DNA of 40,941 bases, taken from assembly GCF_014385435.1 (NCBI RefSeq), contig NZ_JACSUD010000020.1, positions 1 to 40,941 of the forward strand, in the 5' to 3' direction. The translations under genes and the position numbers were made by a program. This DNA comes from Alloprevotella sp. Lung230. Its GTDB lineage: Bacteria > Bacteroidota > Bacteroidia > Bacteroidales > Bacteroidaceae. Below are positions 6,700-14,983 of this stretch, piece after piece. Every line of letters starts with the position of its first letter. Position 1 is the first letter of the stretch. Under the pieces are notes generated by a model. It saw only the letters and a list, made by a program, of their open reading frames with translations. It made no database searches and was not told the origin of the DNA.

Positions 6700-9498
6700 A
6701 TGAAGAAATTGCTCTTAGGACTGGCCGTCGCAACGGCCGCACTCAACGCCCCGGCACAACTGCCACACGACCCCGCCATCCGGACCGGACGCCTCGCCAA
6801 CGGACTGACCTATTACATCCGGCAGAACCGCCAGACGCCCAACGTGGCCGACTTCTACATCGCTCAACGCGTGGGCTCCATCCTCGAAGAGCCCCGTCAG
6901 AGAGGACTTGCCCACTTTCTCGAACACATGGCCTTCAACGGCACCGAGCACTTCCCCGGTGCTGAGAAGGGCGGCCTGCGGGAGTGGTGCGAGCGCAAGG
7001 GCATCAAGTTCGGTGCCAACCTCAACGCCTACACCAGTGTCGACGAGACGGTCTACAACATCTCCTCCGCTCCGGTCGACAAGGCCGGCGTGACCGACAC
7101 CTGCCTGCTCATCCTCCACGACTGGAGCCACTCGCTTCTGCTCCGCGACGAGGAAATCGACAAGGAGCGCGGCGTCATCCACGAGGAGTGGCGCACCCGC
7201 CGCTCGGGCATGGCGATGCAGCGGCTCATGGAAGAGGCACAGCCCGTCATCTATCGTGGCACGAAGTACGAGGACTGCCTGCCCATCGGTTCGATGGATG
7301 TGGTCGACCACTTCCCCTACCAGGATCTGCGTGACTACTACCAGAAGTGGTATCGCCCCGACTTGCAGGCCATCATCGTGGTGGGCGACATTGATGTCGA
7401 CCGCATCGAACAGAAGATTAAGGACCTCTTCTCGCCCATCCCTATGCCGGCCAACCCTGCCGAGCGCGTCTACTATCCCGTTCCAGACAACGAGCGGATG
7501 ATTCTCTTTCAGAAGCAGGACGCCGAACAGCCCATCACCCTCTTCACCCTCTACATGAAGCGCGAGGCCACACCGCGGGAGCAGCGCAACACCGAAGCCT
7601 ACTATCGTGACGGCTACCTCTCCGACATCGTGCGACAGGTGATGAACGACCGCTTGCAGGAACTCACCGAGCAGGCCGATGCCCCCTTCATCTCGGCTTC
7701 CCTGCGCGACGGGCAATTCTTCCTCTCCGCCACCAAAGATGCCACGAGCGGTTTTGCCGGTTGTAAGCAAGAGGACGTGCTGGGCGGCATCACGGCACTG
7801 GCAGCGGCCATGGAGCGCGCCCGCCAACATGGTTTCACCCAAAGCGAAGTGGACCGCGCCAAGCTGGAGCTCCTCCGTGGCATGGAGAACGACTATGCCG
7901 AACGCCACAAGGAGCGCAACGGCAAGTATGTGCGCCAATGCCTGCACCACTTCACCGACGGCGAACCGATGCTTTCGGCCGAACAGGAGTTGCAGCTCGT
8001 CAAGCGTTTGGACAAAAGCGTCACCCTCGCCGAGGTCAACGCCATGCTGCGCGAGATGATCAGCAACAAGAACCAAGTCGCCACCCTCTACGGCCCCGAC
8101 AAAGACGGCTTCAAACTCCCCACCAACGAGCAAATCGAGCAGGCCATTCTCGCTGCGCAATCCCGGCAGTACGAAGCCCCCAAGGAGGAGGTCGTGCCCA
8201 CTCACTTGATGCCCCGCCTGCCCAAGAAGGGGAGCATTGTCTCGGAAAAAGAGGTGAGCAACGGCTATCGTGAGTTCGTCCTCTCCAACGGGATGCACGT
8301 CTATGCCCGCCACACCGACTTCAAGGCCGACCACATCTCGATGTCAATCTTCTCCCCAGGCGGCAAAAACGTCTATCCCGACAGCGACATCCCCTCCATG
8401 CAATACCTTGGGTCGGTCATCGGCAGTTCGGGCGTGGCCGACTTCAGCCAGCGCACCCTTGAGAAGATGCTGGCCGGCAAACAGGTGAGCGTGAGCCCTT
8501 ACCTCAACGACGAAACCGAAGGTATGCGCGGTTCGAGCAGCGTGAAGGACTTTGAGACCCTCCTCCAGCTCACCCACCTCTACTTCACCGCCCCACGCCG
8601 TGACGAGGAAGTGTTCCGCAGCTTGATGAACCGCCAGGCCGCCTTCCTCACCAACCGCGATGCCAGTCCCGGCGTGCAGTACAACGACTCGGTCGTGAGC
8701 ATCCTCTACGGCAATCACCCCCGCCAGACTCCCGTCAAGAAGGAAGACCTCGACAAGGTGAACCTCAACCGCATCCTGCAAATCTACACCGAGCGCTTCG
8801 CCAATGCTGCCGACTTCAAGGTCATCTTCACCGGAAGCCTCGACCTCAAGCAGCTCCGTCCCTTGCTCTGCCGCTACCTCGCCTCACTGCCCTCCAGCGG
8901 CACCCACGAGCAGCTCACCGACCGCGGGGTCAACATCCGTCCCGCCAACGAGCGCCACGTCTTCTCCAAAAAACTGGCCACCCCCTCCGCCCTCACCAAC
9001 ATCTTCCTCACCGCCCCCATCCCCTACACCATCGACAACGACTTGCGCCTCGACGTCCTCTGCCAGCTCATGCGCATGGTCTACACCGAGAAGGTGCGCG
9101 AGGAAAAAGGCGGCACCTACGGCGTGAGCATCAGCGGGACGATGACGCAGTTTCCCACCGCCGAGGCCCTCGTCCGCATCAACTTCCGCACCGACCCGGG
9201 CAAATACACCGACCTGCTGCCCATCATCTACGAGCAACTCTATGCCATGGCGGCCAACGGTCCTTCGGAGAAAGACCTCCAGAAGGTGAAAGAATATGAG
9301 CTCAAGACCTACGGCCAAGTGGTGATGATGAACGACTATTGGGAGCAGGTGAAGTACAAAGAACTTCGCTACGGCCTCAACTTCGATCACGACTATCGTA
9401 ACCGCGTCCGGGCGCTCACCACCGAAGACATCCGTCTCCTCTGCCGCAGCCTTTTGGAAAGCAACCGCTGCATTCAGGTCACGATGCTGCCCGAGTAG
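6700..9498 (+). CDS. exported M16 family zinc metallopeptidase (pitrilysin/insulinase type)
   Basis: 932 residues starting at MKKLLLG; the longer open frame upstream has no signal peptide. Residues 1-19 form a signal peptide (LNAPA|Q). The inverted zinc motif HxxEH is at 72-76 (HFLEH), and the third ligand is probably Glu near 162 in GVIHEEW. The first catalytic half covers about 25-480. The C-terminal half (about 520-930) is inactive-like, with the REEKGGTYGVSISG segment near 800 that is conserved in M16 partner domains. These clam-shell enzymes degrade unfolded or small proteins and peptides. It lies 52 bp after the barrel gene with no visible promoter or terminator between, and is followed by a strong terminator, so it closes the operon. 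The pairing with a TonB receptor resembles FusA/FusC and YddB/PqqL. Confidence 0.9.
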   Translation: MKKLLLGLAVATAALNAPAQLPHDPAIRTGRLANGLTYYIRQNRQTPNVADFYIAQRVGSILEEPRQRGLAHFLEHMAFNGTEHFPGAEKGGLREWCERKGIKFGANLNAYTSVDETVYNISSAPVDKAGVTDTCLLILHDWSHSLLLRDEEIDKERGVIHEEWRTRRSGMAMQRLMEEAQPVIYRGTKYEDCLPIGSMDVVDHFPYQDLRDYYQKWYRPDLQAIIVVGDIDVDRIEQKIKDLFSPIPMPANPAERVYYPVPDNERMILFQKQDAEQPITLFTLYMKREATPREQRNTEAYYRDGYLSDIVRQVMNDRLQELTEQADAPFISASLRDGQFFLSATKDATSGFAGCKQEDVLGGITALAAAMERARQHGFTQSEVDRAKLELLRGMENDYAERHKERNGKYVRQCLHHFTDGEPMLSAEQELQLVKRLDKSVTLAEVNAMLREMISNKNQVATLYGPDKDGFKLPTNEQIEQAILAAQSRQYEAPKEEVVPTHLMPRLPKKGSIVSEKEVSNGYREFVLSNGMHVYARHTDFKADHISMSIFSPGGKNVYPDSDIPSMQYLGSVIGSSGVADFSQRTLEKMLAGKQVSVSPYLNDETEGMRGSSSVKDFETLLQLTHLYFTAPRRDEEVFRSLMNRQAAFLTNRDASPGVQYNDSVVSILYGNHPRQTPVKKEDLDKVNLNRILQIYTERFANAADFKVIFTGSLDLKQLRPLLCRYLASLPSSGTHEQLTDRGVNIRPANERHVFSKKLATPSALTNIFLTAPIPYTIDNDLRLDVLCQLMRMVYTEKVREEKGGTYGVSISGTMTQFPTAEALVRINFRTDPGKYTDLLPIIYEQLYAMAANGPSEKDLQKVKEYELKTYGQVVMMNDYWEQVKYKELRYGLNFDHDYRNRVRALTTEDIRLLCRSLLESNRCIQVTMLPE

Positions 9499-9545
9499 TA
9501 GATCCTTCGCCCACCTTCGCTCTTTCAAGAGCCACTCTTTTGCTT

Positions 9546-9590
9546 CAAGGCTCCCCTGCACTTTCCGGATGCAGGGGAGCCTTGCTTTTT
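9546..9590 (+). terminator. intrinsic terminator of the receptor/M16 operon
   Basis: A perfect 15 bp stem (9546-9560 with 9570-9584, arm CAAGGCTCCCCTGCA), a 9 nt loop and a T-run at 9586-9590. It lies 48 bp past the M16 stop and ends the + strand operon. Confidence 0.93.
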
Positions 9591-9611
9591 GATGCTGCTG
9601 TCGTTTTTGGG

Positions 9612-9679
9612 CAAAAGAGATGTCAGTTTCTCTCAAAAAGGGACGTCCCTTTCTCTCAAAAAGAACGTCCCTTTCGTCA
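9612..9679. repeat. Array B: three tandem 22-23 bp units (family 2)
   Basis: Units at 9612-9634, 9635-9657 and 9658-9679 share an A-run, a GACGTC-like centre and a TTTCTCTC-like end. The middle unit contains the perfect 16 bp palindrome AAAGGGACGTCCCTTT (9637-9652). The array lies between two convergent genes, where no promoter is expected. Family 2 recurs at about 32899-32964. Confidence 0.72.
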
Positions 9680-9694
9680 GGAGGGGGTGCAGCT

Positions 9695-12646
9695 CTACTT
9701 TTTCTTGGTCGGCGCAACACGGAGTTTGTAGCTCACGTAGAGCATGATGTAGCGGGGGAGGAAGAGGCGAGCGTACCTTTCGGTCCGACCTTGCGCATCG
9801 ACCGTGGCATAGTCCCAACGGCGGGAGTTGAAGAGGTCTTCCACGTGAAGGGAGAAGGTGAGCCGGTCTTTGAGGAATGACTTCCGCACGATGAGGTTGG
9901 ATTGAAAAGTGGTGCGGTTGAGCGACGCGTCGGCAAAGCCTTCCTGACGTTGGATGCGGAGTTGGGGATGACAGCGCATCTTCCACGGCAGCGGGAAGTA
10001 AGCGTAAAAGCCCGCGGTGTAAGTGCGCAAGGACATCGGGTCGAAGCCCGGGCGGTCGCTGTAGGCTCTGCGCCAGTTGGCATCGAGGTAGACGCTGAGA
10101 CCGAACTTCTCCCCCCAGTTGCTCAGTTCTGCCGAGGCGCCCCACATGTGGTTGCGCACGGTGGAGGGTACGGCCGTGAGGTGGGCGGCATCGCTGTTGA
10201 GGTCGCGGCTGTGGAGGAAGTTGTAGGCGCCGCGGAACTCGACGTTCCAGTTCTTGGCCGAGTCGAGCGGCACTTCAATCCCGCTCTGTGCGTTCCACTC
10301 ATAGTTGCCCTCGATGTTCTCCGGACGGTAGGTGCGCACACCGGTGGTGCGGTCGTAGACAGAACTCATGGCGACGGCGTGGGCCAGGTGTTTGTAGTCG
10401 CCGTAAAGGTTCCAGACGAGACCGCTCTTTCGCCAAACGTTGCGATAACGGACCTTCATCGTCTGGGTGTGGGCGTTGCGGAGGCCGGGGTTGCCGAGGA
10501 AGATGTTGAGCGGGTCGGCGGCATCACGGATGGGGAGGAGGTGCATCAGGTCGGGCGCCGTGCTCTCAGAGAGGTAGTTGAGCACGAGTTGGGTGCGCTC
10601 CCCATCGCGGTCGTCCGGACTGAGGTTCCAAATCCAGGCGAGCTCTGGACTGAAGAGGGTGGTGTTGTGCTCCGGCATGTAGATCGCAGCGTTGCGATGA
10701 TAGTAGAGGCGGCGCACCTGACGCTGAAGAGGGAGTTTGGCGGTGAACTTCATCCAGGTGTGGTTGGGCAGGCGCAGGCGGTGCATCCAGTCGGCACCGG
10801 CGCCGGCCGTGTTCTCGTGGAGCGTGCTGTTCCGGCTGTTCTCGGCGTCGAGCGCCAACTGTTGCCAACCGGCCATCGAGGGGAGCGTGCCCAAGGCCTC
10901 GGGCGAACCCACACCCCAGCCGGCGAGGCGCTCAAGGCGGTAGCAGGGATTCTCGTTGCCCTTGTAGTCGCGGCTAAACTCAGCGTAAGAAGCCAGTTGC
11001 CCATCGGCACCATCGCCTTTGAGGTACTTCCAGAGGTAGTGGGCTTTCGTCAAGAAGTGATACTTCCGCTCGCTTTCGTCGTCGAGGGTGTTGCGGTAGT
11101 CAACCGGGGCGGAGGGCGTGTTGTAGTAGCGCAGATCGTTGTGGGCGTAGCGCTTCTGCTGGTAGGATTCGTGCACGAACTCTCCGCTCAGCGTGAGCAG
11201 ATGCGGGTCTTTGCCAAAGGCGGCCGAAGCCTTTGCCGTGTGGGTGAGTTCGTCCTTCTGCTCCAGACTTTCGAGGCGGCGGAGGTGGCGGAGCAGTCCC
11301 ATGGCAGCAAAGCGGTTGGGCGTGCGTTCGAGACTGTCGAGGGCGTTTCGGCCGATGCGCACATCAGGGTCGGCGGTGAGGGTGGAAAAGCGGTCGGTGC
11401 CGTCTTTGCGGTGGTCGTTGTAGCCGATGGTGTAGTCGAAGGTGTAGTGCTGCCCCTTCTGTGGGCGAAGACTGAGGGCCACGTTGCCTTGGAAACCTGT
11501 GGTGCGTCGGGTGGTGGTTTGATCGGCGAGGTGAAAGAGGCTTCCGTTGTCGAGGAAGCGCTCCTGCTTCTGGCCGTTAGCCGTCTGAGCGTGCTGCCAT
11601 TTGAAGACGCCATAGGTCGAGAACTTCAAGCGGTCGTTCGGCTCGAAGGTGTAGGCCGTCTTCACGCTCTTGTAGCGATAAAGCCCGTTGCCTTGCATGA
11701 GCCACACCGTGCCGTCCTCGCCCGTGCCCTCTCGTTCGGCATTGGTGTTGTTCAGGTCAGCGTTGAGCGTGAAGCTTTGTCGATCGTCGAAGCGCATGCC
11801 GTAGAGCCAATAGGCGTAGCGGTCCTTCGTGCCTTGCGCGGCTTCGGGGCGGATCATCCATGTGCTGAGGTACTCGCGCTTGAGCTTCACGTCCATCACG
11901 AACGCCTTGTCGCCCAGGTCTGTGCCCATCGTCTTGGAGGCTTCCCCCTCCTTGCTGTAGAACTTCAGTTTGTCGACCACATAGGAGGGAAGGTTCTTCA
12001 GCGCCTCTTTTGGGTTGCCCTTGAAGAAGTCCTTCCCACTCAACAGGATGCTTTCCACGAAGCGACCGTTGGCATAAAGACTGCCGTTGCGCAACTCCAC
12101 GCCCGGCAATCGCTTCACCAGGTCTTCAAGCATCGCGCTTTCCTCCATGTGGAAAGCGTCGGCGTTGTAGACCAGCGTGTCGCCTTGGTAGAACATCTTG
12201 AGTTTCGTCCCGCGGGCCACGGCCTCGCCCAGCTGTTGTCGGGCCTTGCCCATCCACATTTCGCCCACGTCGTGGTAGCGATTGCGGCGACGGAAAGCCA
12301 CCAGCACTTCGCGCTCCACCGTCTCGTAGCCTTCGTGGGCGAGCACCAGGCGGTAGTGCCCTTCGTCGGGGACGTGCAGGCGGAATATCGCCCCCTGCTT
12401 CTTGTCGTCCTCTTCCCAAAGGGCCCATTGGTTGACCCGCACGTCTTTCTTTTGCAACTCACTATGTGTGGAGTCTACAAGGGTGCTGTCGGGGCGGAAG
12501 AGCGAGACTTTCACTCCGGAAAGTCCCTCTTCGGAAAACATGTCTTTGATGCTCCCCGTCACGAAGCCCGGCTTCTGTGCGGAGAGAGTGCCCACCATCA
12601 GAGAGAGTAGGAGGGCGAGAAGAAAGCGCAACGATGTTGTGTTCAT
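9695..12646 (-). CDS. outer-membrane beta-barrel protein, TonB-receptor-like, with regulatory N-terminal domain
   Basis: 983 residues from the ATG at 12646, which begins a clear signal peptide (MNTTSLRFLLALLLSLMVGT, cleaved near LSA|Q); the frame extends 19 codons upstream without support. About 25-140 form a carboxypeptidase-regulatory or SdrD-like beta fold (GFVTGSIKDMFSEEGLSGVK). About 155-290 are plug-like (MLEDLVKRLPGVEL, VVDKLKFYSKEG). The remainder is a large barrel of the type annotated outer membrane beta-barrel family protein (OMP_b-brl_3). It is not linked to a SusD gene. The C-terminus (YVSYKLRVAPTKKK) ends in basic residues instead of an aromatic one, so the last strand may not be at the very end. 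Ligand unknown. It is convergent with the M16 gene. Confidence 0.85.
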   Translation of the reverse strand: MNTTSLRFLLALLLSLMVGTLSAQKPGFVTGSIKDMFSEEGLSGVKVSLFRPDSTLVDSTHSELQKKDVRVNQWALWEEDDKKQGAIFRLHVPDEGHYRLVLAHEGYETVEREVLVAFRRRNRYHDVGEMWMGKARQQLGEAVARGTKLKMFYQGDTLVYNADAFHMEESAMLEDLVKRLPGVELRNGSLYANGRFVESILLSGKDFFKGNPKEALKNLPSYVVDKLKFYSKEGEASKTMGTDLGDKAFVMDVKLKREYLSTWMIRPEAAQGTKDRYAYWLYGMRFDDRQSFTLNADLNNTNAEREGTGEDGTVWLMQGNGLYRYKSVKTAYTFEPNDRLKFSTYGVFKWQHAQTANGQKQERFLDNGSLFHLADQTTTRRTTGFQGNVALSLRPQKGQHYTFDYTIGYNDHRKDGTDRFSTLTADPDVRIGRNALDSLERTPNRFAAMGLLRHLRRLESLEQKDELTHTAKASAAFGKDPHLLTLSGEFVHESYQQKRYAHNDLRYYNTPSAPVDYRNTLDDESERKYHFLTKAHYLWKYLKGDGADGQLASYAEFSRDYKGNENPCYRLERLAGWGVGSPEALGTLPSMAGWQQLALDAENSRNSTLHENTAGAGADWMHRLRLPNHTWMKFTAKLPLQRQVRRLYYHRNAAIYMPEHNTTLFSPELAWIWNLSPDDRDGERTQLVLNYLSESTAPDLMHLLPIRDAADPLNIFLGNPGLRNAHTQTMKVRYRNVWRKSGLVWNLYGDYKHLAHAVAMSSVYDRTTGVRTYRPENIEGNYEWNAQSGIEVPLDSAKNWNVEFRGAYNFLHSRDLNSDAAHLTAVPSTVRNHMWGASAELSNWGEKFGLSVYLDANWRRAYSDRPGFDPMSLRTYTAGFYAYFPLPWKMRCHPQLRIQRQEGFADASLNRTTFQSNLIVRKSFLKDRLTFSLHVEDLFNSRRWDYATVDAQGRTERYARLFLPRYIMLYVSYKLRVAPTKKK

Positions 12647-12674
12647 GGAGGTTGGAGATTTAGGTAAATAAAGG

Positions 12675-12726
12675 TCGGGCATCGACGCCCGAGAGGTGTG
12701 CAAAGGGTGGGGCAGGCGACCTGCCC
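12675..12726. other. two small hairpins between the barrel gene and the radical SAM gene
   Basis: TCGGGC/GCCCGA (12675-12692) lies in the - strand leader of the barrel gene. GGGCAGG/CCTGCCC (12710-12726) lies 2 bp beyond the stop of the radical SAM gene on the - strand. Neither is followed by a T-run, so termination is uncertain and the two genes may be co-transcribed. Confidence 0.45.
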
Positions 12727-12727
12727 T

Positions 12728-13738
12728 TCATCGCGAAGAGGGCGTAGTGCCGTCCCAGAGGCTGCCCTGATGCGTGCCGCGACGGACAAACTCACGCTCC
12801 ACAAGGGTGGTGAACTCGTGGTTCTTCAGTCCCCAGTCCGGCGCCAAGAGAAGAGCTTTGGGTGAAAAGGACGTGAACCGCTCCACGACCAAGTCGGGGC
12901 GGAGACGCTCCAAGAGGTCGACCACCAGCGCGGCATAGGCTTCGGCAGAATAGAGGTGGAAGTCGCTCCGAAAGGAAGGGTCGGCCGCCGCCTTCTCTTG
13001 CTGTTCTACAAACTCCCGCGCCATGGCCGTGCCGCGCACAATCTGGAGCTGGTGGAGCTTGAGCGTGTCGAGGGGCAGGCGGTTGATGTCGGCGGCTTGG
13101 GCGGCTGTGAAGTCGGCACTCTCGCCCGGAAGTCCCAAGATGAAGTGCGCTCCCACCGGCAGACCCCGAGCTGCGGTGCGCCAGATGGCGTCGGCCGCCG
13201 TGGCAAAGTCGTGTCCTCGGTTGATGCGGCGCAGACTGGCATCGGAGGTCGACTCCACACCATATTCTATCAAGACAAACGCCCGCTGCTGCAATTGGGC
13301 AAAATAGTCGAGCAATTCCTCGCTCACGCAGTCCGGGCGAGTACCGATCACGAGCCCGACCACGTCCGGAACGGCGAGCGCCTCTTCATAGAGCTGCATG
13401 AGCCGCGTGAGTTCGCCGTAGGTGTTGGTGTAGGCCTGAAAGTAGGCCAGGTATTTCATCTCCACTCCGCTCACTGTTTCAGTCTGGCCCCGCTTGGCCG
13501 CGCGCTTCTGCTGCGCACGGCGGAAGAAGGTCTTCCCCCTTTCCAACTGCTCCCGCACGCTTTCGCTCGTGGCACAATAGTCCGGATTGAAAGTCTGGTT
13601 GTTGCAGTAGGTGCAGCCGCCTCGTCCGAGAGTGCCGTCACGGTTGGGGCAGGTAAATCCGGCGTTGACGGAAATCTTTTGCACCTTGTGGTCGAAGTGT
13701 CGGGAGAGGAAGGCCGAAAGTGGGGTATAGTGAGCCAT
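12728..13738 (-). CDS. radical SAM protein, YhcC/TIGR01212 family
   Basis: 336 residues starting at MAHYTPLSAF. The frame extends 29 codons further upstream, but that part crosses a hairpin and does not resemble the family. The 4Fe-4S ligands are Cys30, Cys42 and Cys45 in CPNRDGTLGRGGCTYC, the spacing typical of TIGR01212. A conserved stretch near 125 (VIGTRPDCV) and PVGAHFILGLPGE near 190 fit the radical SAM barrel. Family members resemble the Elp3-like fold, but their substrate has not been settled to my knowledge; I would not name one. It lies downstream of the HU-like gene on the same strand, with a strong hairpin (13768-13815) in its leader. Expected to be cytoplasmic and oxygen-sensitive. 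Confidence 0.9.
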   Translation of the reverse strand: MAHYTPLSAFLSRHFDHKVQKISVNAGFTCPNRDGTLGRGGCTYCNNQTFNPDYCATSESVREQLERGKTFFRRAQQKRAAKRGQTETVSGVEMKYLAYFQAYTNTYGELTRLMQLYEEALAVPDVVGLVIGTRPDCVSEELLDYFAQLQQRAFVLIEYGVESTSDASLRRINRGHDFATAADAIWRTAARGLPVGAHFILGLPGESADFTAAQAADINRLPLDTLKLHQLQIVRGTAMAREFVEQQEKAAADPSFRSDFHLYSAEAYAALVVDLLERLRPDLVVERFTSFSPKALLLAPDWGLKNHEFTTLVEREFVRRGTHQGSLWDGTTPSSR

Positions 13739-13767
13739 AGAGAAGGAGAAACGAAAGCAAAAAGGAG

Positions 13768-13815
13768 AGAGTAGGGGCAGCGGCTGACAATCCTGTCGGG
13801 CTGCCTCCCTACTCT
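13768..13815 (-). terminator. hairpin with T-run between HU-like and radical SAM genes
   Basis: AGAGTAGGG (13768-13776) pairs with CCCTACTCT (13807-13815), with further GCAGC/GCTGC pairing inside. Read on the - strand it is followed a few bases later by TTTTT (near 13760), the layout of an intrinsic terminator. It would end HU-like transcription, but it stands only about 30 bp ahead of the radical SAM start, so it could also act as an attenuator. Confidence 0.6.
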
Positions 13816-13893
13816 TAGAAAACAATCGGGCGAGCCGATATGGGGTGGAAAGTGCGGGTTTAACGTCGATTTTAACATTTGTGAGAGGACGCG

Positions 13894-14526
13894 CTATTCC
13901 TTTTCGGGCATCGGTGGGGCGGGCTTGACGTAGACCTTGTGCGTGCCGGTGCCCTGCGTATCGAGTAGTCCGGCGCTGTAGAAGTCCACGAGTTCGCGGC
14001 TTGCCATGGTACGCGAAAGCCCGGTGAGGGCGGCGTAGTCATAGACGCGGAGGAAGCCCTTTTGCTCCAAGAAGTCGAGAGCAGCCGCCAAGCGCGCTTC
14101 GGGCGTTTCGAGCAGGAGGGTGCGCTTGTGGGACTGGGCGCGCTCCAGGTCGGTGTGTTCCTCGGTGAGGGCGATGAGTCTGCGGTCGGGACGGAAGTGC
14201 ATGGAGCGGACGCACACGCTTGCCGCATTGCGGCGGGGGCCGTCCTCCGTCTCGCGCTCCTTGCCGGGAGCAAGACCGAGGGCCGCGCGAAACGTGCCGA
14301 TGCCGTCGATGCGCACCGAGCGACCGAGGGCCGTCTCTGTGGCGATGAAGCGCCCCATCGCTTCGATGAGTCCCACGATGTCGCCGGTGGAGAAGGCAGA
14401 TTGCTTTTGCAGAGCTTCGGCCATCTGCCGCGTGGAGGTGACACCGGCGTGGACAAGGCGGGGATAGGTGGGGCGGGTGCCGTCCTTCTTGAGGTCGGGC
14501 GTGGATTGCATGATGTATTTAGCCAT
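13894..14526 (-). CDS. HU-related DNA-binding protein (TIGR01201-like) with extra C-terminal domain
   Basis: 210 residues. About 1-125 form an HU/IHF-like fold as in the Bacteroidetes HU-related family: the N-terminus (MAKYIMQSTPDLKKDGTRPT) is extended relative to true HU, then GDIVGLIEAMGRFIATETAL and VRIDGIGTFRAALG follow, with the beta-arm region around SVCVRSMHFRPD. About 130-205 are additional and helix-rich (ARLAAALDFLEQKGFLRV, YDYAALTGLSRTMASRELVD, then GLLDTQGTGTHKVYV), which reads like a winged helix. The protein probably binds or bends DNA. It is divergent from fabI across a 457 bp gap holding array C. Next downstream on its strand is the radical SAM gene. Confidence 0.82.
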   Translation of the reverse strand: MAKYIMQSTPDLKKDGTRPTYPRLVHAGVTSTRQMAEALQKQSAFSTGDIVGLIEAMGRFIATETALGRSVRIDGIGTFRAALGLAPGKERETEDGPRRNAASVCVRSMHFRPDRRLIALTEEHTDLERAQSHKRTLLLETPEARLAAALDFLEQKGFLRVYDYAALTGLSRTMASRELVDFYSAGLLDTQGTGTHKVYVKPAPPMPEKE

Positions 14527-14552
14527 AGGGATAAGGGTTAAGTTACTTCCGA

Positions 14553-14560
14553 CAAAGGTA
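14553..14560 (-). promoter_or_regulatory. -7 box of the HU-like gene
   Basis: On the - strand this reads TACCTTTG, matching TAnnTTTG, 27 bp upstream of the ATG. No TTTG is found at the usual -33 distance, so the promoter is only half supported. Confidence 0.45.
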
Positions 14561-14639
14561 CAGAAAAAGAATGGAAATAGTGGGGCAGGGCCGTCAAAAA
14601 GTGGAGCCGCCCACAGAAAAAGTTCATTTCCCCAAGGAA

Positions 14640-14723
14640 TTTCTATAAACCAAACTTTGGTTTATATAATTCAAGGTTTGGTTTATGTAATTCAAACCTT
14701 GGTTTATATAATTCAAACCTTGA
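14640..14723. repeat. Array C: four tandem 21 bp units (family 3)
   Basis: Units start at 14640, 14661, 14682 and 14703, exactly 21 bp apart. Three begin TTTATATAATTCAA or TTTATGTAATTCAA and end in GGTTTGG, ACCTTGG or ACCTTGA; the first is a diverged version. The junction of units 1 and 2 is a perfect palindrome with 11 bp arms around one C (14644-14666, arm TATAAACCAAA). Confidence 0.82.
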
Positions 14724-14897
14724 ATTAAAGTTTATCTTTGACCTGCACAACTTTTTCTCCTTAGTAATCAACTTTTCGCGTAAGCCAGCGGAGAATGACT
14801 TTGTGCTGAAGGAAATGCCGAAAGACAGCAAAACGACATCCATAGATGACAAAAATAGAAGTATTAACTATGGATATCGCATTTCGGTGGCCAAAAG

Positions 14898-14929
14898 ATT
14901 GCGAGGCTTGCACAAAAGACGTACTTTTG
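14898..14929 (+). promoter_or_regulatory. fabI promoter
   Basis: ATTG (14898-14901), a 20 bp spacer and TACTTTTG (14922-14929) fit the Bacteroidetes -33/-7 pattern. The expected transcript start near 14936 gives a leader of about 48 nt before the ATG at 14984. Confidence 0.75.
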
Positions 14930-14983
14930 CGCAGACGTTTCTTTTGAAACCGACGTAACAACAACGAAAACCAGATAATTCTT

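Larger units (their letters stand above)
14527..14983. other. 457 bp divergent intergenic region (HU-like / fabI)
   Basis: It holds, in order, a - strand -7 box for the HU-like gene (14553-14560), array C (14640-14723), a possible + strand -7 box TATCTTTG (14733-14740) without a good -33 partner, and the fabI promoter (14898-14929). I see no convincing coding frame on either strand; the short frames here run through the repeats. Confidence 0.7.

Noticed and set aside
6715-8334. 539-residue - strand frame opposite the M16 gene
   Set aside because: Antisense shadow; the M16 frame has the HxxEH site and signal peptide.
9902-12610. 902-residue open frame on the + strand opposite the barrel protein
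   Set aside because: It is the antisense shadow of a GC-rich gene with a clear signal peptide and barrel. The frame has biased, low-complexity composition rich in V, E, G and H, and no start signal or domain.
14640-14723. CRISPR array
   Set aside because: The units are tandem and degenerate with no unique spacers, and the 21 bp period is far below a repeat-plus-spacer length. The same holds for the other four arrays, and no cas genes are near.
14733-14740. Second fabI promoter (TATCTTTG)
   Set aside because: A -7 box match without a -33 TTTG at the right distance; the promoter at 14898-14929 is better in both elements and distance to the gene.
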